DNA from: Chromera velia
Lineage: Eukaryota; Sar; Chromeraceae
Reading direction: 5' to 3'
Assembly (NCBI GenBank): GCA_018398765.1
Contig: JAHBMJ010004892.1
Location: forward strand, 1-15,000
Length of the DNA stretch: 15,000 nucleotides
Shown here: positions 8,170 through 15,000 of the stretch, one piece after another
How positions within the stretch are numbered: the first letter of the stretch is position 1
How the letters are laid out: each line of letters opens with the position of its first letter
Made by a program: the position numbers and the translations under genes
The notes under the pieces: generated by a model
Told to the model about the DNA's origin: nothing
The model's input: only the letters and a program-made list of their open reading frames with translations
Database searches by the model: none

Positions 8170-8417
8170 TCAAACATTTTCCATGGCATAAGACGCGATG
8201 GTGGAGATCGGAACCCGAAGAGGGGGGGATGAGGGACCCCATGGACGACAGGGGACGATTCTGCAATCATGGATCGACAATGACATCATCGCACAAATAA
8301 AAAGGCGGGTTGGTTTAAGGGTCGGTGGATGATTTAATTTGCATTTTCCCGTTTTGGCTGTACAGAGCGAAACGAGAAAGACCAGGAAGAGAAAAACGCA
8401 CTCGTGTGGATTGCTGC
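8170..8417 (-). CDS. Alternative last exon of the PACS-like gene
   Basis: On the minus strand, TTCTTTCTCTCCGCAG, the best-looking acceptor in this part, ends at about 8418. If joined to the phase-2 donor at 8749 the frame stays open to a stop at 8170 and gives a hydrophobic stretch (CVFLFLVFLVSLC) unlike known PACS tails. Another frame of the same segment reads SAFFSSWSFSFRSV and stops soon after. That resembles the final hydrophobic/aromatic strand of PACS proteins but would need a phase-1 donor. The real last exon is unresolved. Confidence 0.25.
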
Positions 8418-8479
8418 GGAGAGAAAGAACATCCATGACATTGTTTCGGGCCAGAGAAAGAAAAAATTGGCCAAGCGTT

Positions 8480-8750
8480 TGACCGACCTCAAGAAGCGTG
8501 CATTTATTTTCATACAAATTCTTTTATGTATTTCTTTATTTATTTATGTATGTAAGAAGAAATCTGTGTGAAAACAATAGAGAAAAAAATTGGCCCCCCG
8601 TCTGACCGACCTCAAGAAGCAAGCAAGGGCAAAAGGAAGGAAGGAAGGAAGGAAGAAGGAACGCCATGCACTGACCGACCTCAAGAAGCAAGCAAGCAAG
8701 GGCAAAAGGAGGGAAGGAAGGAAGAAGGAACGCCATGCACTGACCGACCT
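8480..8750. repeat. 69-bp direct repeats carrying a splice-donor-like motif
   Basis: TGACCGACCT occurs at 8480, 8603, 8672 and 8741. The last three are spaced 69 bases apart, and their intervening sequence (CAAGAAGCAAGCAAG, then AAGGAAGG runs, then CGCCATGCAC) is nearly the same. On the minus strand each copy reads AGGTCGGTCA, the same bases used as the donor at 8748. The 8480 copy also shares AAAAAATTGGCC on its left with the 8603 copy. The unit is a multiple of three and stop-free in one frame, so it extends an ORF artificially. Confidence 0.85.
8536..8563 (-). CDS. Possible short last exon of the PACS-like gene
   Basis: The acceptor TTTTCACACAG ends at 8564 on the minus strand. Joined to the phase-2 donor at 8749 it adds FLLTYINK and a stop at 8538-8536. 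AATAAATAAAG overlaps and follows the stop and could serve as a polyadenylation signal. It competes with the segment at 8170-8417, which has a better acceptor. The resulting tail would be shorter than in animal PACS proteins. Confidence 0.3.
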
Positions 8751-9991
8751 AATTGCCTGCCAATTGCCATACAGAACTCCGTCCACTAAAACCGGGAAGG
8801 CACCAGGCTGCGATCCTGCCCCTGTTGCTTTTTTGGGGTCCGTGTGTGTTGCCGTTGCAGCTGCCTGTGACTGCGCTTCTCCTGCAGATGAGAGATCTCC
8901 CACCCCTACAACCACCGCCTCCTCGACCGGCGACCGGCGTGCACCCGAAGATGTCAGAAAAGAAGAGTTGGCAGACATCTTCAACGTCATCTCTCTCGCC
9001 TGCTCGGCCGTGACTGACGTCATCAGCATGCCTGGCGTCTCGGGGGAGAGAACGGGACTGGTGGCCGCCGCGCGGTTAGGCAGATAGGAGGGGATGATGT
9101 TCGGCTCGGTGGATCCTCGGAAGGGGTGTCCACTCGACCACTGGGCCGAAAAGTTACAGAACGTCAACGAATGGTATCGGGACGTCGGGCCGTTGCTCCA
9201 CAGGTGCCGCTGGCTGCTGCTTCGGCTGTTCGTGACATTGGGGAGGCAAGGCTCACCGCTGCAGGGAAGGCGTTTGGACCGGACGCGCAGCCAAGTCGGT
9301 ACAATCGGGGGGTGCTGCATCGACGTGTTCTTCGTGTTGTCTAGAGCCACCAGCATCCTGACAGTCTCCTCGACGCCCACTGTGAGGGACCCCTGTGGCA
9401 GGTTGAAGGACTGGTTGGTCGACTTACTCGATTGAGCTGCTGCCGCTGCTGCTGGGGGGCTTTCTCCCCCCGCTACTCCCTCCTGAGCAAGAGACAGGAC
9501 GTCAGGCAGACGACCAAACCTGTTGTGCAGCACGCAGATGGCGGCCTGTGCAGGTGCCCCGATTTCGATTCTGTGGAAGAAGGGGACCACCAGGGAAGGC
9601 GCTCCCGGCGGGTTGGCATCCAAGACAGAGGCTGCACGCATCGGAGGGAGAAGGGGAGAGAGAGGAGGGGGGCGCAGAGGGCGGGCGGGAGGGATGGGTG
9701 TGCACACACGCATGCAGATCGAAGAGAGATGAGATGAGATGAGTGTGCCGGTCCACAAAGATGAAAGCATGCATGAGGGGGGGCTATGAGACAGGGGGCG
9801 GGGTTGGGTGATGGGGATGGGTGAGTGAGTGGGTGGTGGGGTGTAGGTGGGAGAAGAAGGAAGACCCGTTACACCCCCATGCATTCACAGAGACACATGC
9901 ACAGACACCCATACACACACATGCACAAAGCAAGAAAAGAGAGAGACGACGGGGGGGGGGAGCGTCAGGGGGAGACAGACAGACACACACA

Positions 9992-10030
<39 letters not shown>

Positions 10031-10132
10031 GCGGACGCACCGTTTTCGAAGAAGTGGGCTTCATGGAGGACGACCTCCATTGTGTGGACAGCGCTCCGTG
10101 CGTAAGCACTCTGCAGATCGATCGATCCATCC

Positions 10133-10167
<35 letters not shown>

Positions 10168-11006
10168 GACTCAACTAACTGTACTCCCATTGACTCAAAT
10201 AAAATGAGGCAGAAGAGATCAAATCCAGCGCAAACACGAACAAGCACAAGGAAACGTCATCTCACTACATCGCAAGAAACGACGACACAATTCAACTGAC
10301 TATTCACGCCCCCAATAAGCAGATAACCGTCCGTCCACCAATATACACGTGTTCATGTAGACAACAAATAAACATTGTGAATTAAACAGCATGCGGAGAG
10401 ATGTGGATGCACGATCTGAACGGATTTTTAGGAACCTCCATGCATTTGAGGGTATTTTTCTTTCTTCCTTCCTTCCTTCTTTCTTTATTACATTCCTTCC
10501 TTCCTCCCTTCCTTCCTTCTTTTTTTCTTTCTACTCCATGTCTTTCTGTGTATCTGACTTCCTTGACTGACTTCCTTCCTTCCTTCCTCGCTTCTTTTTT
10601 TCTTTCTACTCCATGTCTTTCTGTGTATCTGACTTCCTTGACTGACTTCCTTCCTTCCTTCCTCTCTTCTTTTTTTCTTTCTACTCCATGTCTTTCTGTG
10701 TATCTGACTTCCTTGACTGACTTCCTTCCTTCCTTCCTCCCTTCTTTTTTTCTTTCTACTCCATGTCTTTCTGTGTATCTGACTTCCTTGACTGACTTCC
10801 TTTCTTCCTTCCTCCCTTCTTTTTTTCTTTCTACTCCATGTCTTTCTGTGTATCTGACTTCCTTGACTGACCGACTAAATGACTGACTAACTGTCGCTCA
10901 CGCAGACCTATCGCCAGGGCACCATGCGAGGGAGAAGCTGCTGAGGTAAAGATGATACATAGAGAGCCAGAGAGAGAGCTAGAGAGAGAGAGAGCTAGAG
11001 AGAGCT

Positions 11007-11047
<41 letters not shown>

Positions 11048-13252
11048 ATGCAGGCAGACAGACAGACCAGAGAGGACCTCAGGATCCGCAAGGGAAGCGT
11101 CTGCTGCACCTCCTGGATCTGCAATAATAAAAAAAATAATTAAGCAATCATCAATTTGTTAGAGAAGATACAAATAAAGAAACTCAGGGAAATCGATCGA
11201 TCGATTGTCTGTCACACGGTCAGCTACTAACCATTTGTCCTTTTCCAGAAATTCAGAACTAGCACTAGAACAAGAAGATGCGAGGAATAACACAGAGGTT
11301 GAGAGAACAGAAGGAAGAGAAAACAAATAAGAAAGTGAAGAAGGAAGATAAAATAAAGCAGAAGGATGACTGGAGAAGAAAGAGAACGAAAAGAAACCAA
11401 TGCAGAAAGTAAACGCTGTGCAGGACCTCTACCCTCCCTACCCACCTGCCTGTCTATCCGTCTGCCTGCCTGCCTGCCTTTCATGTTCTCTGGGCAAAGA
11501 GGAGGAACCCAAAATGATCTAGTCCCGCCTCAGCCATTGTGTGAAGAGGGTGGGTGGCATTCCCCCCCTCGTTTCAGTGCGGAGTGAGTGTGAAAATTGA
11601 AAGAGGTGCATCGACTCTTGTCATTCATTTATTTCTTGACCAGTCACAATCTAATTGTGTAATAGCCACAAGCTGACCGACCGTCTGAAGAGGTGACCCT
11701 CCCGCCGCCGCAATCGTCTTTGGAGAGGGCATCAACAAAGCGGGTGCAAGGTGCTTCATGCACCGGACCGGCCCCTCTCGCTCCAATTTCTTCTCTCCCT
11801 TCCCCCCTCCGCTTCTGCTGTGTGCGCCTCCATGTGAGCTGGTCATCGAGGCTCTGCATATTTTCTTTCACACCCATCCATCCATTCATTTATGGATGCA
11901 AATATTTACGCATCCCATCTCATGCACCCATGCTTATTCATTCCTTCATTTGCTTGTCCATGCATGCATTTATTCATTGATTCATCTTCATGCATCGATC
12001 GACCAGTCAGTCATTCTGTCCATGTCTCTATTCACAGCGTCAATCAATCAACGGAATGAATGAATGAATGAATGAATGAATGAATCAATGAATGAATGAA
12101 TGAATGAATGAATGAATGGACACAAGTAAAGCCGTACGTCAATAGCGTGAAGGAACCAAGGAGGGAGAGATTCGACCAGCAGATTTCGAAAGCCTACCAG
12201 ACCCACAAGGTGGATTTGAAAACGACGAAAAATCACAGACTTACTCAAGCTCCAGAAAAACTGCTGTACACTGGCTGCCCCACTGCCTGCCTGCCTGCCT
12301 GCCTGACTGACTGCCTGACTGACTGACTGACTGCCTGCCTGCCTGCCTGACTGCCTGACTGCCTGACTGCCTGACTGCCTGACTGCCTGACGGCCTGCCG
12401 GACTGCCTGCCGGACTGCCTGACTGCCTGCCTGACTGCCTGCCTGCCTGCCTGCTTGCCTGCTTGCCTGCCTGACTGCCTGCCTGCCTGCCTGCCTGACT
12501 GACTGCCTGCCTGCCTGCCTGCCTGACTAACTGACACTGGTGCTCTGAGGATGGACAGGTTTCCCCCCGTCTCCATGGAGAGAGAGGCACCGTTGGAGGT
12601 CATCAGACCGAAAATCGTTTTGGCATACAGGGAATCAAACGAGGCCACCAGAGATGCCAACTGATTTGCCGGGGCCTCACCATGAGGCAGAATCATCACG
12701 CGAAGGGAAGGAGGCCTTGGGGGGACCTTGGCTCCTCCTGCTCCCCCCTTTTTGACGGCATCCTGTCGTAATGTCTCCATTTTTCGGGTGACGTTGGCGT
12801 ACGCAACGACGAATTGATGGACGGTGGCGTCGTCCCCCCAAAGAGCGGTGCGTATAGGGGGGAGCTTGGTGGCATTTGCATTCTGGGTCCCCCCCTCCGG
12901 TTGGGGTGACCGAATTCCTGGCTGCCCCTTCGCCTCCTCCTCTGCCAATTTTGCAGACACAATTGCAGGGAGACGAAATAAAGAGACCAATAAGGGCTCG
13001 TGAGGGGAGGCAGCGTGAAGGGTTTTCTGCTGCATTACAACACTTTCTTCGTCTTTGTCTTTCCGATTGGCAGCCCGTGTTCCTTCTGCAAGAGAGGCTG
13101 CCTCATTTGACGGTAGAGGGGAGACGAGAATGTCAGTTGGTGTGGCAGCTGCCGGTAGGAGAGGTGCCTTTTGGACGGGGAGGGTCCGGATCGTTCGGGG
13201 AATTTGACGGGGGGAGGCGGCGTCGAGGAAGAAGAAGGGGACGGAAGGAATC
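8536..13252 (-). CDS. PACS-like sorting-adaptor gene, C-terminal domain, at least six exons
   Basis: PACS proteins are cytosolic adaptors that link acidic-cluster cargo to coat proteins in trafficking between the trans-Golgi network, endosomes and the ER. The conserved C-terminal (PACS-1) domain is what is seen here. In order along the chained exons are VPFFFLD; IRTALWGDDATVHQFV; LRVMILPHGEAPANQLAS with FDSLYAKTIF; VHTMEVVLHEA; LVVPFFHRIEIG; and FPVLVDGVLYGNW. The family equivalents, recalled and not searched, are a strand before HTLPVV, a VAGAQHYL-type helix, PLG...YLGSVD..Y, HQLPIAEAML, FIPFVGVVKVG and VLIDGVEW. Six successive exons join without a phase conflict. Introns are rich in microsatellites. 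The N-terminal cargo-binding region is not recognised, and the start is upstream of 13252. The middle two small exons and the last exon are the weakest parts. Confidence 0.6.
8749..9631 (-). CDS. PACS-like gene, large exon with V-P-F-F and V-L-V-D-G-V blocks
   Basis: The acceptor CCGATGCGTGCAG ends at 9632. The exon supplies CC to complete the phase-1 codon left by the exon at 10110-10041 and is open for 883 bases to ATTAG|GTCGGT. The N-terminal part holds LVVPFFHRIEIG, corresponding to the FIPFVGVVKVG strand of PACS. A low-complexity Ala/Ser/Gln linker follows, then a less conserved middle with RYHSLTFCNF, then FPVLVDGVLYGNW near the end, corresponding to VLIDGVEW. A GTAAGTCG donor at about 9437 and a GTGAGCC donor near 9250 might define extra introns. 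Read-through stays in frame, so one exon is the simplest model. Confidence 0.55.
9632..10040 (-). other. Intron of the PACS-like gene, filled with CA/GA microsatellite
   Basis: 409 bases from GTGCGT to GCAG. On the plus strand it holds (CA)n at 9983-10009 joined to (GA)n at 10009-10031, G-rich runs at 9950-9960, and GATGA repeats near 9730. Overlapping ORFs on both strands here are repeat artefacts. Confidence 0.55.
10041..10110 (-). CDS. PACS-like gene, 70-nt exon with the H...EA motif
   Basis: The acceptor GATCGATCTGCAG ends at 10111 and the donor is AAAACG|GTGCGTCC. The exon begins in phase 0 and ends in phase 1, encoding SAYARSAVHTMEVVLHEAHF followed by FEN. VHTMEVVLHEA corresponds to the HQLPIAEAML block of PACS, and the next exon supplies the V-P-F-F strand that follows it in the family. 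The phase match with the exon at 9631 (G plus CC makes an Ala codon) supports both boundaries. The downstream intron begins with pyrimidine-rich DNA made of CT and GT repeats. Confidence 0.55.
10133..10167. repeat. (ATCA)n microsatellite
   Basis: About eight CAAT/ATCA units lie in the intron just upstream (minus strand) of the acceptor at 10111. The same motif is at 1602-1633, and its reverse complement occurs at 13312-13402. Confidence 0.9.
10170..10480. other. Intronic stretch without a supported exon
   Basis: Moderate AT content, no splice-bounded frame with protein texture on either strand. Confidence 0.45.
10487..10871. repeat. 75-bp minisatellite, five copies
   Basis: CTACTCCATGTCTTTCTGTG occurs at 10531, 10606, 10681, 10756 and 10831, exactly 75 bases apart, with TATCTGACTTCCTTGACTGA and a CCTT/T-rich spacer in every unit. 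Copies differ at only a few bases, mostly in the CCTCNC segment, so the array is young. The period is 25 codons and the unit is stop-free in one plus-strand frame, which gives a repetitive 161-codon ORF (10401-10886). That ORF is probably not a gene because the array sits within an intron of the opposite-strand gene. Confidence 0.95.
10961..11045. repeat. (GA)n microsatellite with GAGCT interruptions
   Basis: Long GA runs broken by AGAGAGCTAG units. On the minus strand it is a CT tract lying directly after the 41-nt exon at 11118-11078. Confidence 0.95.
11078..11118 (-). CDS. PACS-like gene, 41-nt exon
   Basis: A T-rich tract and TTATTATTGCAG end at 11119, and the donor is CTGAG|GTCCTC. In the phase predicted by the preceding exon (1) it reads PGGAADASLADPE and ends in phase 0, matching the phase-0 start of the exon at 10110. 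Another frame (IQEVQQTLPLRIL) also looks like protein. The boundaries are good. Membership in the gene and the frame rest on phase arithmetic. An alternative small exon may lie near 10915-10945 (acceptor CCTCAGCAG, donor GTGAGC). Confidence 0.35.
11120..11647. other. Intronic stretch, no supported exon
   Basis: Purine-rich plus strand with a short CTGC run at 11460-11480. A frame on each strand is open, but neither has splice-bounded protein texture. A minus acceptor (CTCTTTGCCCAG) near 11500 leads only into a GGCA-type repeat. Confidence 0.4.
11648..11853 (-). CDS. PACS-like gene, candidate 206-nt exon
   Basis: The acceptor AATATGCAG ends at 11854, and the donor is TTAGATT|GTGACT. With phase 2 carried in from the exon at 12245, the frame contains MKHLAPALLMPSPKTIAAAG and LQTVGQLVAITQLD. 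It leaves phase 1, which fits the exon at 11118. The VGQLVAITQ helix lies where PACS proteins have a helix before the HQLPIAEAML block. A second frame (APCTRFVDALSKDDC) is also open across the segment, so frame choice depends on the chain being right. Confidence 0.35.
12054..12118. repeat. (GAAT)n microsatellite
   Basis: About sixteen units with one ATCA interruption, in the proposed intron between 12244 and 11854. Nearby ATTC/CATC repeats (11870-12000) form an imperfect inverted counterpart. Confidence 0.95.
12245..12270 (-). CDS. PACS-like gene, possible 26-nt microexon
   Basis: A GGGGCAGCCAG acceptor ends at 12271 and a consensus donor follows at CTTGA|GTAAGT. It begins in phase 0 after the 12532 boundary, encodes CTAVFLEL and leaves phase 2. 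The donor is strong; the acceptor lies among many CAG triplets of the adjacent repeat and is uncertain. If the repeat is not an intron, this is simply the end of the larger exon, because the frame is continuous through it. Confidence 0.35.
12283..12526. repeat. (CTGC/CTGA)n tetranucleotide array, about 240 bp
   Basis: Irregular mixture of CTGC and CTGA units with a few CGGC variants. On the minus strand it reads CAGG/CAGT. It has no stop in the gene frame, so translation through it would add a Gln/Ala/Gly/Arg/Ser low-complexity segment of about 80 residues. It is either an intron packed with repeats or an in-frame insertion. Confidence 0.95.
12532..13252 (-). CDS. PACS-like gene, 721-nt exon with the P-H-G and S-F-D-x-L-Y blocks
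   Basis: The acceptor is excellent: (TCCC)n, then TGCTCCAG ending at 13253. The exon starts with the third base of a codon and is open for 240 codons to TGTCA|GTTAGT (alternative donor CACCA|GTGTCA six bases earlier). It begins IPSVPFFFLDAASPR, has a charged linker (NRKDKDEESVV), then IRTALWGDDATVHQFVVAY, a Lys/Gly/Pro linker, LRVMILPHGEAPANQL, and FDSLYAKTIFGLM. These blocks follow the order of the first half of the PACS C-terminal domain. An ATG occurs at 13035 but the coding frame clearly extends upstream of it, so it is not the start. This is the most securely bounded exon in the window. Confidence 0.6.
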
Positions 13253-13258
13253 CTGGAG

Positions 13259-13281
13259 CAGGGAGGGAGGGAGGGAGAGAA
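13259..13281. repeat. (GGGA)n tract, pyrimidine tract of a 3' splice site
   Basis: Five GGGA units. On the minus strand they are (TCCC)n immediately before the TGCTCCAG acceptor at 13253. Confidence 0.8.
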
Positions 13282-13311
13282 GGAGGATTGATGCTTTCAA
13301 TTAGGCAAGAT

Positions 13312-13402
13312 TGGATTGATTGATGGATTGATTGATTGATTGATTGATTGAGTGAGTGAGTGAGTGAGTGAGTGATTGATTGATTGATTGAGTGAGTGAT
13401 TG
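13312..13402. repeat. (GATT)n/(GAGT)n microsatellite
   Basis: Blocks of GATT units flank and alternate with GAGT units, over about 90 bases. Confidence 0.95.
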
Positions 13403-13409
13403 ACTTTTG

Positions 13410-14068
13410 TTGCAAATATTTATTTACCCTTTTTTCAGGAAAGGAAAGGAAGGGGAAGGAAAGGGCTGACGTCGGCAATACGAGAGAAAGGAAGACATCA
13501 CTACCATCGCGAACGTTATCCTTTCTGGTTTATTTCACCTCCAATTTAAAGATTGACACCACACCGAACAATACAGCAATGTGCAGACGACACAGAGAAC
13601 AGCACACAACATCCAGAGAAACATACACAAGACAATACAAGAGAAGACAATGATGGAATTGAAGGCCGACTGACTCAACAGGACAAGAAGTCGTCAGGCC
13701 CCGGAAGCTCTGCAGACAAGCAGGCACGCAGGCAAGCAGGAAGGGAGGGAGGGAGAAGGAATGAATGCGAGCAGCCGCAACGGTTTTCGTTTGTAGAATT
13801 TCAACTCAAAGCATGGTCCCACCCCCCTTCTTCCCTCAAAATCGCAACAAAAAGCTGCGCCAAAGAAATGCGCCAACCACAATACAGACAGCTCTCGTCC
13901 CACAGGCAGGAAAGCCTGTCTCCAATTTTGGATTGGAGTCCTTCCTTCCTTCCTCCCTCCCTTCCTTCCTTCCTTGCTTATTACTTTCCGAGTCATGACC
14001 CTTCTATTCGCTTCTTTAGTTAGGCCTTTCTTTTTTCTTTCTTTCTTTCCGGAATTCAGTGAGGATCA
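13410..14068. other. Probable intron or 5' region, weak exon candidates only
   Basis: On the minus strand a segment near 13860-13770 (after an acceptor-like TTTGGCGCAG) reads FELKFYKRKPLRLLAF. A CCTT-type tract lies at 13941-13975. No chain of phases links these to the exon at 13252. Confidence 0.3.
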
Positions 14069-14089
14069 AGAGAGAGAGAGAGAGAGAGA
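14069..14089. repeat. (GA)n microsatellite
   Basis: About ten uninterrupted AG units. Confidence 0.95.
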
Positions 14090-14184
14090 AACTAAGGGAG
14101 AGAGGGAGACCATTTAATTTGAAAAGGGGGCCACAGAGGGGCTGTCCCAGATTGCTGTTCCATGCACCAAATTCTTTCTTTCTT

Positions 14185-14262
14185 TCTCTCTGTGTGTGAA
14201 TATTCAATTTTCATGCCCATGCTTCTGCGGCAGGGAGGCCCCCCCCGGCCCTTCCGAAAAAG
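14185..14262 (-). CDS. Weak minus-strand exon candidate
   Basis: An acceptor GACTTTGCTTGCAG ends near 14279. The following frame gives TDDAPLFRKGRGGPPCRRSM. The acceptor is good, but no donor is clear and the Arg/Gly/Pro composition may come from the G-rich run. It could be a small exon between 14609 and 13252, which the phases require. Confidence 0.2.
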
Positions 14263-14608
14263 AGGGGCGTCGTCAGTCTGCAAGCAAAGTCAAAGCCTTC
14301 CGCCCCCATTCGACATCTCTTACCAATTCCCGATCATCAACACACGCACTAAGAACAAGAGTGATCAAGCAGTCGCTTTGTCTATGAAGTAACCGGTCTG
14401 CCACTTCTAACTAAACGTGTTCAGTGTGCACTGACTGAATTACATGGAACGTCACGGTCTCGCCAGCAATGATTAATTGAGGAACGGACAAACGAAAGCG
14501 ACAGAGTGGCAACCCACAGAAAGATTTGCGGAGACCGCTCACTTATGCACCAAACAACCAAATTGAGCAACTCACTTCCTAAAATAAGTAAAACAGCTAG
14601 TGACTGAC

Positions 14609-14892
14609 TCCAGGTTCAAATGTCGCCGGTCTCTGCAAAAAATCCACGAGCAACTCCTGACAGCCCGCGTTCGCTGTCTCAATAAGGTGTTCCGCCGTCT
14701 CGGCGTTTCGAGTTGCTGTTTCAAACTCCGCTGTCGCACTTTTTTGGTCTGTGTCTCCAAGATATCTGCTTAAGTACACACACGGGTATGTGTGCAAGCA
14801 ATCCAGCAAGGCATCCTCGATCGAAATTGAAAACATTTCTTCAGCTCGGCCTTCGTATGACTGACTGACTGCCTTTCTGTCTCATTATTTGT
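14609..14892 (-). CDS. Upstream coding exon with ATG at 14836, possibly the 5' end of the PACS-like gene
   Basis: A long minus-strand pyrimidine tract and GTCCTTTCAG mark an acceptor ending at 14893. The frame has a TGA soon after it, then ATG at 14836-14834 (context GAAGAAATGT) and 76 codons to GAACCTGGA|GTCAGT, a phase-0 donor. The peptide includes MFSISIEDALLDCLHTYP, VYLSRYLGDTDQ and a helical segment AEHLIETANAGCQELLVDFL. It looks like real protein, but no family is recognised. If the ATG is the start, the first 56 bases are 5' UTR. It cannot join the exon at 13252 directly (phase 0 against phase 2), so at least one exon would lie between them, or it belongs to another gene. Confidence 0.45.
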
Positions 14893-14896
14893 CTGA

Positions 14897-15000
14897 AAGG
14901 ACAAGAGAAAGAGAAAAAGCAAGAAAGAACGAAAGAAAGAAAAAAAGCAAGAAAGAAAGAAAAAAAGACAGACAGATAGAAAGAACACAAGAAAGAACGA
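14897..15000. repeat. Purine-rich (GAAA)n-like tract
   Basis: Degenerate GAAA/GAAC/AAGC units run to the window edge. On the minus strand they are a TTTC-rich tract ending at the CTTTCAG acceptor at 14893. Confidence 0.85.

Noticed and set aside
9090-9350. Extra introns inside the large PACS-like exon (GTGAGCC donor, TTTTCGGCCCAG acceptor)
   Set aside because: Possible, but read-through keeps the frame and keeps the downstream V-L-V-D-G-V block in phase, so one exon was preferred.
8590-9435. Plus-strand ORFs opposite the large exon
   Set aside because: Shadows of the minus-strand coding exon and of the 69-bp repeats; the minus strand carries the family-like motifs.
9784-10299. Overlapping ORFs on both strands with His/Thr or Arg/Glu runs
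   Set aside because: Products of (CA)n and (GA)n repeats in the intron.
10401-10886. 161-codon plus-strand protein
   Set aside because: A frame-preserving 75-bp minisatellite explains the open frame, and it lies inside the opposite-strand gene.
12048-12590. 180-codon minus-strand ORF
   Set aside because: The open frame comes from the CTGC/CTGA array and GAAT repeat; the other frame holds the conserved exon.
14605-14640. tRNA-like B box (GGTTCAAAT)
   Set aside because: No A box or cloverleaf could be formed around it, and it lies in a minus-strand coding exon.

Overview
The window looks like nuclear DNA of an intron-rich protist, perhaps an alga. No ORF resembles a bacterial gene. Coding signal comes as short blocks bounded by GT...AG sites with compatible phases, and there are many di- and tetranucleotide microsatellites and minisatellites. 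A chromerid-like or other alveolate/stramenopile alga is only a guess from this texture. Composition is mosaic: GC-richer, repeat-dense, gene-bearing segments (about 1-395, 1740-5230 and 8150-15000) alternate with two AT-rich islands (about 396-1740 and 5230-8150).

The best-supported gene lies on the minus strand, from about 13252 down to 8536, with a possible 5' part up to 14892. Six exons can be chained with matching splice phases (13252-12532, 12270-12245, 11853-11648, 11118-11078, 10110-10041, 9631-8749), followed by a short last exon that is uncertain. The conceptual protein carries, in the right order, landmarks of the C-terminal domain of PACS (phosphofurin acidic cluster sorting) proteins, which are membrane-traffic adaptors. 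These are a hydrophobic strand, a G-D-D helix block, a P-x-G ... L-x-S-x-D-x-x-Y block, an H-x-x-x-x-x-x-EA block, a V-P-F-F-x-x-x-x-I-G block and a V-L-V-D-G-V block. The match is from memory of the family, not from a search. Its introns are filled with simple repeats, several of which serve as the pyrimidine tract of a 3' splice site.

Left of 5230 there are partial or broken genes. A basic C-terminal exon ends at 395 on the plus strand. A minus-strand block at 1766-2955 has coding texture but several frame breaks. A minus-strand exon candidate lies near 3290-3465. A plus-strand first exon encoding a signal anchor lies at 4721-4860, just after a 35-bp minisatellite (4005-4560).

The first AT-rich island is a large, degenerate, concentric inverted repeat centred near 1015-1030. 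The second holds a smaller inverted-repeat element (5482-6044), then a weakly bounded 1.8-kb segment (6113-7902) with its own candidate exons, including a Cys/Tyr-rich minus-strand exon with good splice sites (6527-6316). These islands look like inserted mobile or foldback DNA. No transposase, rRNA, tRNA or CRISPR array was recognised.
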